Assembly: GCA_011088105.1 (NCBI GenBank)
Contig: JAALKI010000005.1
Coordinates: forward strand, 1 to 64,000
From: Nitrospirota bacterium
GTDB taxonomy: Bacteria > Nitrospirota > Nitrospiria > Nitrospirales > UBA8639
Length of the DNA stretch: 64,000 nt
Reading direction: 5' to 3'
The translations under genes and the position numbers were made by a program. Positions 1 to 8,576 of the stretch are shown here, piece by piece; the first letter of the stretch is position 1; the number at the start of each line of letters is the position of its first letter. The notes below the pieces were generated by a model, which ran no database searches, was not told where the DNA came from, and saw only the letters and a list, made by a program, of their open reading frames with translations.

Positions 1-69
1 CAAAAGGCCGGAAAACTCTATGTTGAACCTGTCCGCTTGACGGGGAAGCTTACAGGGGGAGATGCGTAA
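1..69 (+). CDS. C-terminal end of an unknown gene (partial)
   Basis: An open frame enters from the left edge and ends at TAA (67-69); the visible residues end in KLYVEPVRLTGKLTGGDA. There is too little sequence to name a product. The stop codon abuts the left inverted repeat of the transposase element that follows, so that element may have inserted right behind, or into the end of, this gene. The call rests only on an open frame and natural-looking residue content. Confidence 0.4.
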   Translation, partial: QKAGKLYVEPVRLTGKLTGGDA

Positions 70-89
70 AAGGGGACATTCTACTTTTT
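69..89 (+). repeat. Left inverted repeat of the RAYT element
   Basis: This 21-bp sequence begins with AAAGGGGACATT and ends in a T run. Its reverse complement is present without mismatch at 781-801. It begins on the last base of the upstream gene's stop codon. Confidence 0.8.
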
Positions 90-126
90 CTTGACGATCT
101 GAGCCGAACCGGCTAGTGTGGAGTCC

Positions 127-789
127 ATGCCACGGACAGCGCGAGCTTCGGTAGGCGGGATCTGTTACCATGTCATCAATCGTGGGAATGCACGGAGGGA
201 AGTGTTCCACCAGCCTGGGGATTATCAGGCTTTCCGTACGTTGCTCCAGGAAGCCAGCGCTCGGGTCCCTATGCGAGTGCTGGCCTATTGCCTGATGCCG
301 AATCACTTCCATCTGGCCGTTTGGCCTCGGCATGACGGGGATCTGAGTCGATGGATGCAGTGGTTGCTGACGGCACACGTACGGCGCTATCACCGGCACT
401 ATCACTCCAGTGGGCATGTCTGGCAAGGCCGCTTCAAAGCTTTTCCTATTCAACATGACGAGCATCTCCTCATGGTGCTGCGCTACATTGAGCGGAATCC
501 ACTTCGTGCCGACTTCGTTGCTCGAGCAGAGGAGTGGCTATGGTCTAGTCTGAGAGAGCGAGGCAGGACGGACAGCGGGCTGCACGTTGGCCCCGTGCCA
601 CAGCCAACGGACTGGGTGGAGTGGGTGAATATGCCGATGACGGATGTGGAAGTCGAGTGGGTCCGACACAGCGTGAACCGTGGTACTCCCTTGGGCAGCG
701 AGGGATGGGTGAGACGCACGGGGCACAGGTTGGGGCTGGAGGCGAGCCTCCGTCCGCGTGGGCGACCGCGGAAGGATCATAAAAAGTAG
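127..789 (+). CDS. REP-associated tyrosine transposase (Y1_Tnp/RAYT)
   Basis: Single-strand DNA transposase of the IS200-like Y1 HUH superfamily, the domesticated RAYT branch that processes REP palindromes. Counting from a possible GTG at 118, the HUH motif His-Phe-His is at residues 63-65 in PNHFHLAVWP, and the candidate catalytic Tyr is Y123 in the characteristic YIERNP motif. The early YHVINRGN block is also typical of the family. At about 220 residues the length is normal. ATG 127 is preferred because GGAG lies at 119-122. The gene appears intact, and its stop lies inside the right inverted repeat. It stands alone, with no TnpB. Confidence 0.9.
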   Translation: MPRTARASVGGICYHVINRGNARREVFHQPGDYQAFRTLLQEASARVPMRVLAYCLMPNHFHLAVWPRHDGDLSRWMQWLLTAHVRRYHRHYHSSGHVWQGRFKAFPIQHDEHLLMVLRYIERNPLRADFVARAEEWLWSSLRERGRTDSGLHVGPVPQPTDWVEWVNMPMTDVEVEWVRHSVNRGTPLGSEGWVRRTGHRLGLEASLRPRGRPRKDHKK

Positions 790-801
790 AATGTCCCCTT
801 T
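781..801 (-). repeat. Right inverted repeat of the RAYT element
   Basis: Perfect reverse complement of 69-89. The transposase stop TAG (787-789) is embedded in it. Confidence 0.8.
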
Positions 802-951
802 CTTTTTATTTTCTGGACACGTCGAGGTCGATAAACTTGATGACAGTCGGTAAAAAATAGAGCGAGACTGTTGGCGCTCTTTTCTCTTGTTCTTTCCTTA
901 TTCTTTGAGTTTAATAGTATCGTTCAAGGTTCATATATCCGGCCTTAGAAT

Positions 952-1328
952 ATGATCATTCAGCTCAAGCGAGTGTATCACCCTCCTCATTCAGATGATG
1001 GCCGGCGGATTCTCGTCGATCGCCTATGGCCTCGCGGCCTCTCCAAAACAACGGCTTCCATTGATTACTGGGCAAAGGATGTCGCACCGTCAACAGAACT
1101 TCGTCATTGGTATGGGCATGACCAGGAAAAATGGATGGAGTTTCAGCAACGCTACATTGCGGAGCGGAGTTGCAAGCAATCCCGGAATGTGTCGAGGAGC
1201 TCTTGTTGTCTGTGCAAGAAAGTCCCGTCACGTTTGTCTATGCCTCACAAGAAGAGCGCTATAACAATGCGTGGGCTCTCAAGGAGTACATTGAATCCAA
1301 AGTGCGAGATGAGCAATTGGCGAAGTAA
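952..1328 (+). pseudogene. DUF488 family protein, frameshifted
   Basis: Small cytosolic protein of the DUF488 family, molecular function unknown. Residues 1-70 carry the family signatures [14 protein letters not shown] and [15 protein letters not shown] in one frame. The rest ([15 protein letters not shown] to the end at 1328) continues in another frame. At the junction CGGAG occurs twice in tandem (1160-1164 and 1165-1169). Removing one copy restores a continuous protein of about 124 residues, the usual family length. A 5-bp duplication is unlikely to be a simple base-calling error, so this is probably a real recent inactivation. A downstream start cannot rescue it, because the conserved N-terminal half would be lost. 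Confidence 0.8.
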
Positions 1329-1467
1329 AAGTGAGAGACATTCATTTTTCTCCAATGTCCTGTGACGGACAAGATGGTGATGCTTGCAATAGCCTGATCC
1401 CTTCCGATAGCGTGTCTTTTCTACAAAAAACATTGCGTTGACAGTCGAATATCTGAAGAGGTGTGAA

Positions 1468-2766
1468 GTGGCGAGTTCAATTGTCTCTATCGTGAATATC
1501 TCGCAATGGGTTGGTCAAGCGGTCAAGATTCAAGGGTGGGTGACACGTCATCGCTCGAGTGGGAAGGTGCAATTTCTGATGATGCGTGATGGAAGCGGAG
1601 AACTTCAGGCCATTGTCAGTAAAAGCACGGTAGGAGAAGAAGTCTTTGAACAGGCTGCTCATCTCACGCAGGAATCGTCATTGGTGGTGACGGGTATTCC
1701 GCGAGCCGACAGTCGGGCGCCAGGGGGCTATGAGCTGGATGTGACAGAATTACATGTCATCCAAATTGCGCAGGACTATCCCATTCAGCCAAAGGATCAT
1801 GGGACAGGATTTCTCATGGATCATCGACATTTGTGGCTTCGGTCTCGTCGGCAAACCGCGATTTTGAAAATCCGTCATGAGATCATTAAACGCTGCAGGG
1901 CATTTTTTGATGAGCGTGGCTTTACACTTGTGGATACGCCTATTTTCACGCCGAATGCCTGCGAGGGCACGACAACATTATTTCAAACTCAGTATTTCGA
2001 AGAAATCGCCTATCTGGCTCAGAGTGGGCAATTGTATGGTGAAGCCGCAGCCATGGCCTTGGGAAAAATCTATTGCTTTGGCCCAACCTTTCGGGCGGAA
2101 AAATCTAAAACCCGTCGGCATCTTATGGAATTTTGGATGGTCGAGCCCGAAGTCGCGTTTGCCGAATTAGCAGATGTGATGGGCTTGGCGGAGGAATTTC
2201 TTGTTGTGATCGTTCAGGGTGTTCTCGAAACACGACGGACGGAACTGGCGATTCTGGAACGGGATGTGTCGAATTTGGAAGCTATTGTGGCCCCATTTCC
2301 TCGGTTGAGCTATGAGGATGCGGTCGCGATGCTTCGTGCTAAGGGCGCAACTATTGAGCCAGGTGGTGATTTTGGGAGTGAAGATGAAACCGTATTATCT
2401 CAAGCTTTCGATCGCCCTGTGATTGTGCATCGCTACCCTGCCGCGATTAAAGCCTTTTATATGCAGCCTGATCCGCTAAATGCCAATTTGGCCTTGTGCA
2501 TGGATATCTTGGCTCCTGAAGGCTATGGAGAGATTATTGGTGGGGGACAGCGTATTCATGACTATGATCTGTTGCTGACGAAGCTTCGCGAACATGGGCT
2601 TTCGGAAGAAGCCTTCCAATGGTATCTTGAGCTTCGCAAGTATGGCTCGGTTCCCCATGCTGGATTTGGCATGGGCATTGAACGCGCCGTGGCTTGGATT
2701 TGTGGAGTCGACCATGTTCGTGAAACGATTCCTTTTCCCCGCATGCTCTATCGTTTATACCCATAA
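1468..2766 (+). CDS. asnS: Asparagine-tRNA ligase
   Basis: Class IIb aminoacyl-tRNA synthetase that charges tRNA-Asn. The N-terminal OB-fold anticodon-binding domain (IKGWV-like start, [20 protein letters not shown]) is followed by the class II catalytic core, with motif 2 around [21 protein letters not shown] and motif 3 near the end ([15 protein letters not shown]). The 432 residues match the family. The frame is open from TTG 1438, but GTG 1468 is preferred because AGAGG precedes it at normal spacing and it places the OB-fold at the N-terminus. It is monocistronic, between the DUF488 remnant and a candidate terminator. Confidence 0.95.
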   Translation: MASSIVSIVNISQWVGQAVKIQGWVTRHRSSGKVQFLMMRDGSGELQAIVSKSTVGEEVFEQAAHLTQESSLVVTGIPRADSRAPGGYELDVTELHVIQIAQDYPIQPKDHGTGFLMDHRHLWLRSRRQTAILKIRHEIIKRCRAFFDERGFTLVDTPIFTPNACEGTTTLFQTQYFEEIAYLAQSGQLYGEAAAMALGKIYCFGPTFRAEKSKTRRHLMEFWMVEPEVAFAELADVMGLAEEFLVVIVQGVLETRRTELAILERDVSNLEAIVAPFPRLSYEDAVAMLRAKGATIEPGGDFGSEDETVLSQAFDRPVIVHRYPAAIKAFYMQPDPLNANLALCMDILAPEGYGEIIGGGQRIHDYDLLLTKLREHGLSEEAFQWYLELRKYGSVPHAGFGMGIERAVAWICGVDHVRETIPFPRMLYRLYP

Positions 2767-2830
2767 AGTCATTAATTCATGATGAACAGTCTACATGGGC
2801 TTTCCGCAATGCTTTGGAAAGATAACAATG

Positions 2831-2878
2831 CCTGGGGTACGCTTAATCTCTGCAATCACCCAGGTATTTTGTTTTATT
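2831..2878 (+). terminator. Possible intrinsic terminator after asnS
   Basis: CCTGGG (2831-2836) can pair with CCCAGG (2859-2864), followed by a T-rich stretch (TATTTTGTTTTATT). The stem is short and the loop long, so this is a weak call. Confidence 0.35.
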
Positions 2879-3018
2879 GAGTCAGTTAAAAGAAGATGAG
2901 AGAAAGTCGTGGGTGTTTTTAATTGACATGTGCAGATGGCATGACAGATCGTTAGATGCTATGTGTTAACTGATATAACAGTGGAAATACAACATGGTTA
3001 GGAAAGCTCTTCAAATCA

Positions 3019-5007
3019 ATGAATAATCAATTGCCTTACATCGCGCATGATGAACCGCTAGACAAAGATCCTCAGTTTGGGTTTGAGGGGTACGCGAAGA
3101 CTATCGCGGACATCATTGCGAACCCTGAAAATCACACTCCCTTGGTGCTTGGTATTTATGGTACATGGGGTTCGGGAAAAACTACGCTTATGAAAACTGT
3201 TCAAGACCGATTAGGCCAACACGAGAGGACGATTCCCTATCGGTCTTGTAAAACGGTCTGGTTTCAAGCTTGGAAACATGCTGAGGAGGATGCGATCTTT
3301 TCCGCCCTGATTGAAGAAATTTTCAAATCCATGGATGAGAATCATTTTTTTACACAGTCAAAGCCCGCGATTGAAAAAATCATTGAGTCATGCAATGCGA
3401 AACATGCGTTTTCAGACTTCGTCAAGGCCTTATCTGACAAGACGGTCGATATCGGTATGTGGTTTTCCTCCCTTGAGCATAAAACCAAGCTGGGATTTCA
3501 TGATGGGGTCCAACAATTGTTTGATCAGTTACTGTGGTCGTATCTCAGATCGTCGGGACAGGAGACCAACCAGGCATTCAGTGACCGAGATGGCGTGTTG
3601 GTGGTGTTTATCGATGACTTGGATCGGTGTCCAAACGATTGTGTGCTGAGGGTCTTGGAAACGATGAAACTCTTTCTGAATAAAACAGGCTGTGTGTTTG
3701 TCATTGGGGCCGTGAGAGAGGTGATCGAGTCTGCATTACAGCAACGCTATGATAAACCAGGCGAGGTCCAACAGTTTATGGACAAGATGATGCAGGTGAC
3801 GTTTGCCCTGCCCACGGTATCAGATGATGAGCTGAAAGGCTTTTTGTCCACCTGTGCTCCGGAAGATTCTATTCTGCAAGCGTTCACACCAACGTTGGGT
3901 CGGATGCTCAATCATAATGTCCGTGCAATAAAACGGTTTATCAATGAGTTGAGTATCTCTCAAGGGCTACTCCTCAACACCCCTCCACTCTTAGATATTC
4001 CTCTGAATATCCTCATTCGCTGGCGCATTGTGCAATATGCCTATCCTCGATGGGCAGAGCTCATTAAAGTAAGCCCTCAGCATATTCTAGCCATGAATGA
4101 AACCGTCAATGCCTTGGAAGAGAGTGGGCTACAGTCGTCCAATTGGAATATCAGTGATAAGAAAGTTAAGGATGTTCCTATTCCAGCCTCGTTACGTGAA
4201 TTCGTTGCCAAACGCGAGCTTGTGGATTTACTGGAAGGCTTTCCGGTACAAGTCCCTGTGCTTGAGCGTATTGTGCGGTTATCTATGACGGCGACCAATG
4301 TATCAGAGGACATCCAGGCTCAAAGGGCACAGGACTTCGATCGTGAAATGGCGACAGTGCCACAGGGTTTATTTTGTTATGGTGACAATAAGGTGTCAAT
4401 AACGATTGCCTATGATTACTTGGTGGGTATCTACCCCGTGACAAATGAACAGTATCGACAGTTTATGGAAAGCCGAGGATATCACGAGAAAGAGCTCTGG
4501 TTGGAAGAAGGCTGGGCCTGGAAGGAACAGGCGAATATCTTCCAGCCCCGATATTGGGACGATGCCCAATGGAATAAAGAGGGTCATCCCGTCGTGGGGG
4601 TGAGCTGGTATGAGGCCGATGCCTATGCTCGTTGGGTGGGCAAGCGGCTTCCAATGGAAGAAGAATGGGAAAAGGCTGCTTGCGGAGTCGATGGTAGGGA
4701 CTATCCATGGGGCGGGCAGTTTGATGGGGAAAAATGTAATAGCCTGGAATCGGGTATTGGTGGCACGACGCCCGTGATGAAACATGTAAATGGGCTGGGT
4801 CCGTATGGCTGTTATGATATGGCTGGGAATGTTTTGGAGTGGACCCAGAGCTGGCACGAGAAAGATCCAGCACTCAAGGTGCTTCGTGGCGGTTCCTGGG
4901 TCAATGATACGTGGGAATTGCGTTCGGCAAACCAGTATGTCTACCTGCCAACAGTGCGGTTCAACGATGTCGGCTTTCGGTGTGTACAGGACATCAGAAG
5001 ACCATAG
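3019..5007 (+). CDS. KAP family P-loop NTPase fused to FGE-sulfatase (C-lectin-like) domain
   Basis: A 662-residue, two-part protein. The N-terminal half is a KAP-type NTPase: Walker A GTWGSGKT at 48-55, Walker B VVFIDDLDRC at 195-204, and the downstream RAIKRFINEL at 302-311 typical of KAP proteins. A linker (about 340-445) leads to a formylglycine-generating-enzyme/SUMF1-like domain (about 450-658) with YPVTNEQYRQFM, VGVSWYEADAYARWVGKRLP, DMAGNVLEWT and LRGGSW...GFRC. The paired catalytic Cys residues of true FGE enzymes, which follow the GGS motif, are absent, so a binding role is more likely than an enzymatic one. No membrane segment was evident. It stands alone. By analogy with other NTPase-sensor fusions it may be a signalling or defence protein; that is inference. 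Confidence 0.85.
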   Translation: MNNQLPYIAHDEPLDKDPQFGFEGYAKTIADIIANPENHTPLVLGIYGTWGSGKTTLMKTVQDRLGQHERTIPYRSCKTVWFQAWKHAEEDAIFSALIEEIFKSMDENHFFTQSKPAIEKIIESCNAKHAFSDFVKALSDKTVDIGMWFSSLEHKTKLGFHDGVQQLFDQLLWSYLRSSGQETNQAFSDRDGVLVVFIDDLDRCPNDCVLRVLETMKLFLNKTGCVFVIGAVREVIESALQQRYDKPGEVQQFMDKMMQVTFALPTVSDDELKGFLSTCAPEDSILQAFTPTLGRMLNHNVRAIKRFINELSISQGLLLNTPPLLDIPLNILIRWRIVQYAYPRWAELIKVSPQHILAMNETVNALEESGLQSSNWNISDKKVKDVPIPASLREFVAKRELVDLLEGFPVQVPVLERIVRLSMTATNVSEDIQAQRAQDFDREMATVPQGLFCYGDNKVSITIAYDYLVGIYPVTNEQYRQFMESRGYHEKELWLEEGWAWKEQANIFQPRYWDDAQWNKEGHPVVGVSWYEADAYARWVGKRLPMEEEWEKAACGVDGRDYPWGGQFDGEKCNSLESGIGGTTPVMKHVNGLGPYGCYDMAGNVLEWTQSWHEKDPALKVLRGGSWVNDTWELRSANQYVYLPTVRFNDVGFRCVQDIRRP

Positions 5008-5454
5008 CTCATGCTGAATAAAAGTCTGTGGGTTTGAATAACATGCTGCTCCTCTAGGGAAATTACCCGCCGGTTCTGTTGAACTTTCTTCGTTTCAGGC
5101 TACCGAGCAATGCCGTGGGTGTGCTTTGACAGGAATTCATGAATCTTACAGTTCTCTTGCACGGTTAGAAGCCATCGGAGAACGCCTGGAGGGTGCAGTC
5201 CACGACGTTTTTTTCTACTCCTAGTCTTGGTTTAGAAAAACAACGCTGAAGCCAATACGATCACAACTTCATTGTCTCACTATTAGATGTCGCTATTGGT
5301 CCATATTGAAGCGACAGTGTCAAGAGACCAAGTCGAGAGCTATCTTGTTCGTCATGCCTCTTTCGCTGCCTTGGCTATTCAATCGGGTCGTGAATGGATC
5401 GCATCTGACTCCTTGATGTCTTTTCTTGCAAAGTAGAAAAAACCTACGCAATGC
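5008..5454. other. Gene-poor interval upstream of the dcw operon
   Basis: There is no recognisable gene here. A 49-codon ATG frame (5287-5436) and a start-less frame of about 48 codons (roughly 5048-5222, containing CRGCALTGIHESYSSLARLE) have protein-like composition and could be remnants of a lost gene or genes. I see no similarity to MraZ, which normally occupies this position. Confidence 0.35.
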
Positions 5455-5482
5455 TTGACAAAAAAACACAGAAACGTATACT
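5455..5482 (+). promoter_or_regulatory. Sigma70-type promoter of the dcw operon
   Basis: A consensus -35 TTGACA (5455-5460) is separated by 16 bp from a near-consensus -10 TATACT (5477-5482). This predicts a transcript start near 5489, only about 20-40 bases before the possible rsmH starts. It is the best promoter match I found in the window and heads a run of some 20 co-directional genes. Confidence 0.7.
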
Positions 5483-5503
5483 TCGATGAAAGTGGGTGTA
5501 AAT

Positions 5504-5516
5504 CCCATGATATGGG
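5504..5516 (+). promoter_or_regulatory. Small hairpin over the rsmH start region
   Basis: CCCAT (5504-5508) and ATGGG (5512-5516) form a perfect 5-bp stem with a GAT loop. The right arm contains the candidate start ATG 5512 and the first bases of the purine-rich GGGAGGA (5514-5520). It could limit initiation, but it is small and may be chance. Confidence 0.35.
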
Positions 5517-6447
5517 AGGATTTGACATTAAAGAGAAAGAAGCTCATACTCCTGTGCTCACGAAGGAGATTGTAGAGTGGTTACGTCCTGTTTCTACTGG
5601 TTGTTACGTGGATTGCACCCTTGGACCTGGCGGGCTTGCCAAGGTTATTTTAGAAAAAAGCAGACCAAGTGGAAAACTTGTTGCGATTGATCAAGACCGT
5701 AATGCGTTGGTTTTAGCCAAGGATACATTAGAGCCATATCTTGAAAGAACAAAGCTTCTATGTGGAAATTTCAATGATATCAAATCATTGGTGGGTGGAT
5801 GTGGAGTATATGAATGTCATGGTATTGTTTTCGATCTTGGCATTTCTTCTGCCCAATTGGCTGACCCTATTCGAGGGTTTAGCTTTTTAGAGGAAGGTCC
5901 TTTAGATATGCGGATGGCCCAAACCGACGGGCTCACTGCGGCGGATCTTTTGAATACTCTCTCTGAAATCGATCTGCGTTCTTTGATTTTTCAGTATGGG
6001 GAAGAACGATATGCTCGTCGAATTGCTTCATTGGTGGTTCGTACTCGACACGTCTCTCCACTTCACACTACCCAACAATTAGTTGATCTTATTCGCCAGG
6101 CTGTTCCTGCTGCTTACCGGCATGGTCGTCTTCATTGTGCAACGAGAACGTTTCAGGCTTTGCGTATTGCGGTGAACCAAGAACTCCATGTTCTGGAGGG
6201 AGCACTTCGTGATGCGGCAACCTTGCTTGTTCCCGGTGGTCGGTTGTGTGTCATTTCGTTTCATTCCCTTGAAGATCGGATTGTGAAGCATACCTTTCGA
6301 AGTCTTGCTCAAGGGGCCTCTTCCCTTTTAACCCTGTTAACGAAAAAGCCGCTAATGGCATCGATGGAAGAGAGACACGTCAATCCACGGGCTCGAAGCG
6401 CGAAGCTGCGAGTGGCTGAGCGGAGAGAGTTAGTCCAGGAGGCATAA
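5512..6447 (+). CDS. rsmH: 16S rRNA (cytosine1402-N4)-methyltransferase RsmH
   Basis: SAM-dependent methyltransferase that modifies C1402 of 16S rRNA, usually the first or second gene of dcw clusters. Family features are HTPVLTKEIVEWL at the N-terminus, the SAM-binding DCTLGPGGLAKVIL, FDLGISSAQL, and VISFHSLEDRIVK near the C-terminus. The start is uncertain. The frame is open from 5455, but that codon is the promoter -35 box. ATG 5512 lacks a good upstream ribosome site, whereas GGGAGGA at 5514-5520 is ideally spaced for a non-standard ATT at 5527. ftsL begins directly after the stop. Confidence 0.93.
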   Translation: MGGFDIKEKEAHTPVLTKEIVEWLRPVSTGCYVDCTLGPGGLAKVILEKSRPSGKLVAIDQDRNALVLAKDTLEPYLERTKLLCGNFNDIKSLVGGCGVYECHGIVFDLGISSAQLADPIRGFSFLEEGPLDMRMAQTDGLTAADLLNTLSEIDLRSLIFQYGEERYARRIASLVVRTRHVSPLHTTQQLVDLIRQAVPAAYRHGRLHCATRTFQALRIAVNQELHVLEGALRDAATLLVPGGRLCVISFHSLEDRIVKHTFRSLAQGASSLLTLLTKKPLMASMEERHVNPRARSAKLRVAERRELVQEA

Positions 6448-6804
6448 ATGAGAAAGATCATGTGGTTTGGGATGACGGTAGTTCTTGGGAGCGTTCTCTT
6501 ATTGTACGTGTGGGGAAAGATGGAAATCGTGAATGTGGGCTACTCTCTGGAACAATTGAGTAAGCACAAGGCGACGCTGAAACAAGAACATGATCGGTTG
6601 CGCCTTAGGTTATCTCAACTCATGTCACCTGAACGGATTGCCAAAGAGGCGACAGTGGTTTTAGGCATGCGGGCGCCTCGCCTTGGGCAAATTCAAGTCA
6701 TGACCGTGGCAGGGTATCAGCCAGAAATCTCATCGGATGGCCTAGATCCTATTGCCAAGACGAAGATTGTGCAAGTGGTGCAAACTTTCAAGGTTCGTCC
6801 ATGA
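6448..6804 (+). CDS. ftsL: Cell division protein FtsL-like
   Basis: Small bitopic membrane protein of 118 residues with a short cytoplasmic tail, one transmembrane segment (about residues 5-22), and a periplasmic coiled-coil-like part rich in Leu, Lys and Glu (about 30-65). FtsL joins FtsB and FtsQ in the divisome and activates FtsW/FtsI. Sequence conservation in this family is poor, so the call rests on size, topology and position between rsmH and ftsI. It starts directly after the rsmH stop and overlaps the ftsI start by 4 bases. Confidence 0.8.
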   Translation: MRKIMWFGMTVVLGSVLLLYVWGKMEIVNVGYSLEQLSKHKATLKQEHDRLRLRLSQLMSPERIAKEATVVLGMRAPRLGQIQVMTVAGYQPEISSDGLDPIAKTKIVQVVQTFKVRP

Positions 6805-8564
6805 AATTGAGCGAAGTCACTGCTGAAAGCGAGGTTCCCACGGCCTACCGTTGGCGGACGGTCGCCGTGTGTCTTGCGTTGTTGTGTGGGTTTGGAGTCA
6901 TGGTGTTTCGGTTTGGACATCTCCAGATCCTTCAAGCCGAAGAATTATCTCAACGAGCGAACCGACAATATCAACGAGTGATTGTTTTGGATTCAACCCG
7001 AGGAGGTATCTCCGATAGGAAGGGAAGGGCTTTGGCTCTGAATATTGATGTCCCTTCGATTATTGCTGAACCATTATTAGTCACAGCGCCTTCTCAGGCG
7101 GCTCAAAAGCTGGCTCCTGTATTGGATATGCAAGCGAAAACTGTTGAGCGCTTGTTGCGGGCGAAGAAAGACTGGGTACGCATCAAACGTAAGGTATCAC
7201 TTGCTCAGGGTCAGCAAATCCAAGCGATGGGTCTTCCTGGAATTGATATTGAAATGGAGCCGCAACGGTTTTATCCCAATGGCTCACTCTTAGCACATGT
7301 GTTAGGGGGTGTCGGAATCGATAGTCAAGGGTTGGAAGGGTTGGAATATGGATATGAGCGGTTTTTAAAGGGTCAACCACAACGGGTCGTTCGTCAGAAA
7401 GATGCTCGTGGTCACCCAATTTTTTCCGAAGGGCAGTTGCGAGAGTCTAGAATTTCTGGCCATACCATTACCCTGTCTATTGACCAGGTGATTCAGTTTA
7501 TTGCCGAGCGGGCCATCGACCGAGCTGTGTCTGAGACACAAGCACGTGGAGGAACCATTCTCATTATGGATCCCGAGAGTGGAGGGATCTTGGGGTGGGC
7601 CCTCCGCCCAACTTTTGATCTGAACCTCCTAAGAGAAGCACCCGGAGGTGTTTGGCGGAACCGTGCCGTGACGGATCCCTATGAGCCAGGCTCTACGCTC
7701 AAAGCGATGTTAGCGGCCGCGGCCCTTGAGGAACATGTGATCGAGCTGGACACGTTGGTGTATGCCGGTGGTGGGGAAGTTCCATTGAATGGAACCATCA
7801 TCCATGATCATACGAAAGCCGAGTGGATTACGTTTGCAGAAGCGCTCGTCCATTCGAGCAATGTGGTTGCTGTCAAAACAGCGTTGTCCTTGAGTGGAGA
7901 ACGTTATTATGAGTATCTCCGAGAATTTGGGTTTGGTGAACGAACGGGTATTGATTTGCCTGGAGAATCAAGAGGGAAATTAAAGGTTCCTCAAGATTGG
8001 AGTTCCCGAACGCTTCCTTCCATTGCCATTGGTCAGGAAATTTCCGTCACCCCCCTGCAAATGGTCACCGCCATGTCGGCTATTGCGAATCATGGATGGT
8101 TGATGAAGCCATTTGTGGTTCAAACTATGCGTGATGCAGAGGGCCAGGTCGTTGACGAGCATACTCCTGAGCCTCGGCGGCGGGTGATTTCTGAAAAGAC
8201 TGCATCCACATTGGGGTCACTGTTGGCTCGTGTCGTCAATGAAGGCACAGGGCGGCGAGCTGCCATTCCTGGATATCAAGTTGCAGGAAAAACGGGGACA
8301 GCTCAGAAGTTCGATGTTGAGGCCGGTCAGTATTCTTCATCACGGTTCATCGCGTCGTTTTTGGGATATGTCCCGGTTGAGCAGCCTCGTTTGACCATTT
8401 TGGTGATGATCGATGAACCCAAAGGTCCTGCATGGGGTGGAGTGGTTGCTGCACCGGCCTTTCAAGAGGCAGCAGAGCAGATTCTTCGCTATCTCGAGGT
8501 AGTGCCGGATACTGTAGAGCCGATGAGGCTGGCTTTGGCCAGCCCATTTGATTCGGTTCAATGA
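6801..8564 (+). CDS. ftsI: Septal peptidoglycan transpeptidase FtsI (PBP3)
   Basis: Class B penicillin-binding protein that crosslinks septal peptidoglycan. It has one N-terminal membrane segment (about 18-38), a PBP dimerisation domain with the RGGISDRKGRALA signature (67-79), and a transpeptidase domain with the nucleophile motif STLK (298-301), SSN (352-354) and KTGT (497-500). At 587 residues it has the usual length. The start overlaps the end of ftsL. The active-site motifs are complete and no C-terminal PASTA domain is seen. Confidence 0.95.
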   Translation: MKLSEVTAESEVPTAYRWRTVAVCLALLCGFGVMVFRFGHLQILQAEELSQRANRQYQRVIVLDSTRGGISDRKGRALALNIDVPSIIAEPLLVTAPSQAAQKLAPVLDMQAKTVERLLRAKKDWVRIKRKVSLAQGQQIQAMGLPGIDIEMEPQRFYPNGSLLAHVLGGVGIDSQGLEGLEYGYERFLKGQPQRVVRQKDARGHPIFSEGQLRESRISGHTITLSIDQVIQFIAERAIDRAVSETQARGGTILIMDPESGGILGWALRPTFDLNLLREAPGGVWRNRAVTDPYEPGSTLKAMLAAAALEEHVIELDTLVYAGGGEVPLNGTIIHDHTKAEWITFAEALVHSSNVVAVKTALSLSGERYYEYLREFGFGERTGIDLPGESRGKLKVPQDWSSRTLPSIAIGQEISVTPLQMVTAMSAIANHGWLMKPFVVQTMRDAEGQVVDEHTPEPRRRVISEKTASTLGSLLARVVNEGTGRRAAIPGYQVAGKTGTAQKFDVEAGQYSSSRFIASFLGYVPVEQPRLTILVMIDEPKGPAWGGVVAAPAFQEAAEQILRYLEVVPDTVEPMRLALASPFDSVQ

Positions 8565-8576
8565 GGTCCTCTGTTG

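Larger units (their letters stand above)
69..801 (+). mobile_element. RAYT element bounded by 21-bp inverted repeats
   Basis: Bases 69-89 and 781-801 are perfect inverted copies (21 bp, containing GGGGACATTCTAC and its complement) flanking a single transposase gene. The right copy overlaps the last codons and stop of that gene. REP-associated tyrosine transposases typically lie between such inverted palindromic units, which they bind and nick. No second copy of the repeat was seen elsewhere in the window, and there is no obvious target duplication. Confidence 0.7.

Noticed and set aside
4870-4995. Variable region of a diversity-generating retroelement
   Set aside because: The segment looks like the end of an FGE-type target, but no reverse transcriptase and no template repeat are in the window; kept only as a hypothesis under the KAP-FGE finding.
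5486-5575. Leader peptide of 29 codons overlapping rsmH
   Set aside because: Its ATG at 5486 lies before the predicted transcript start (about 5489), and it has no ribosome site.
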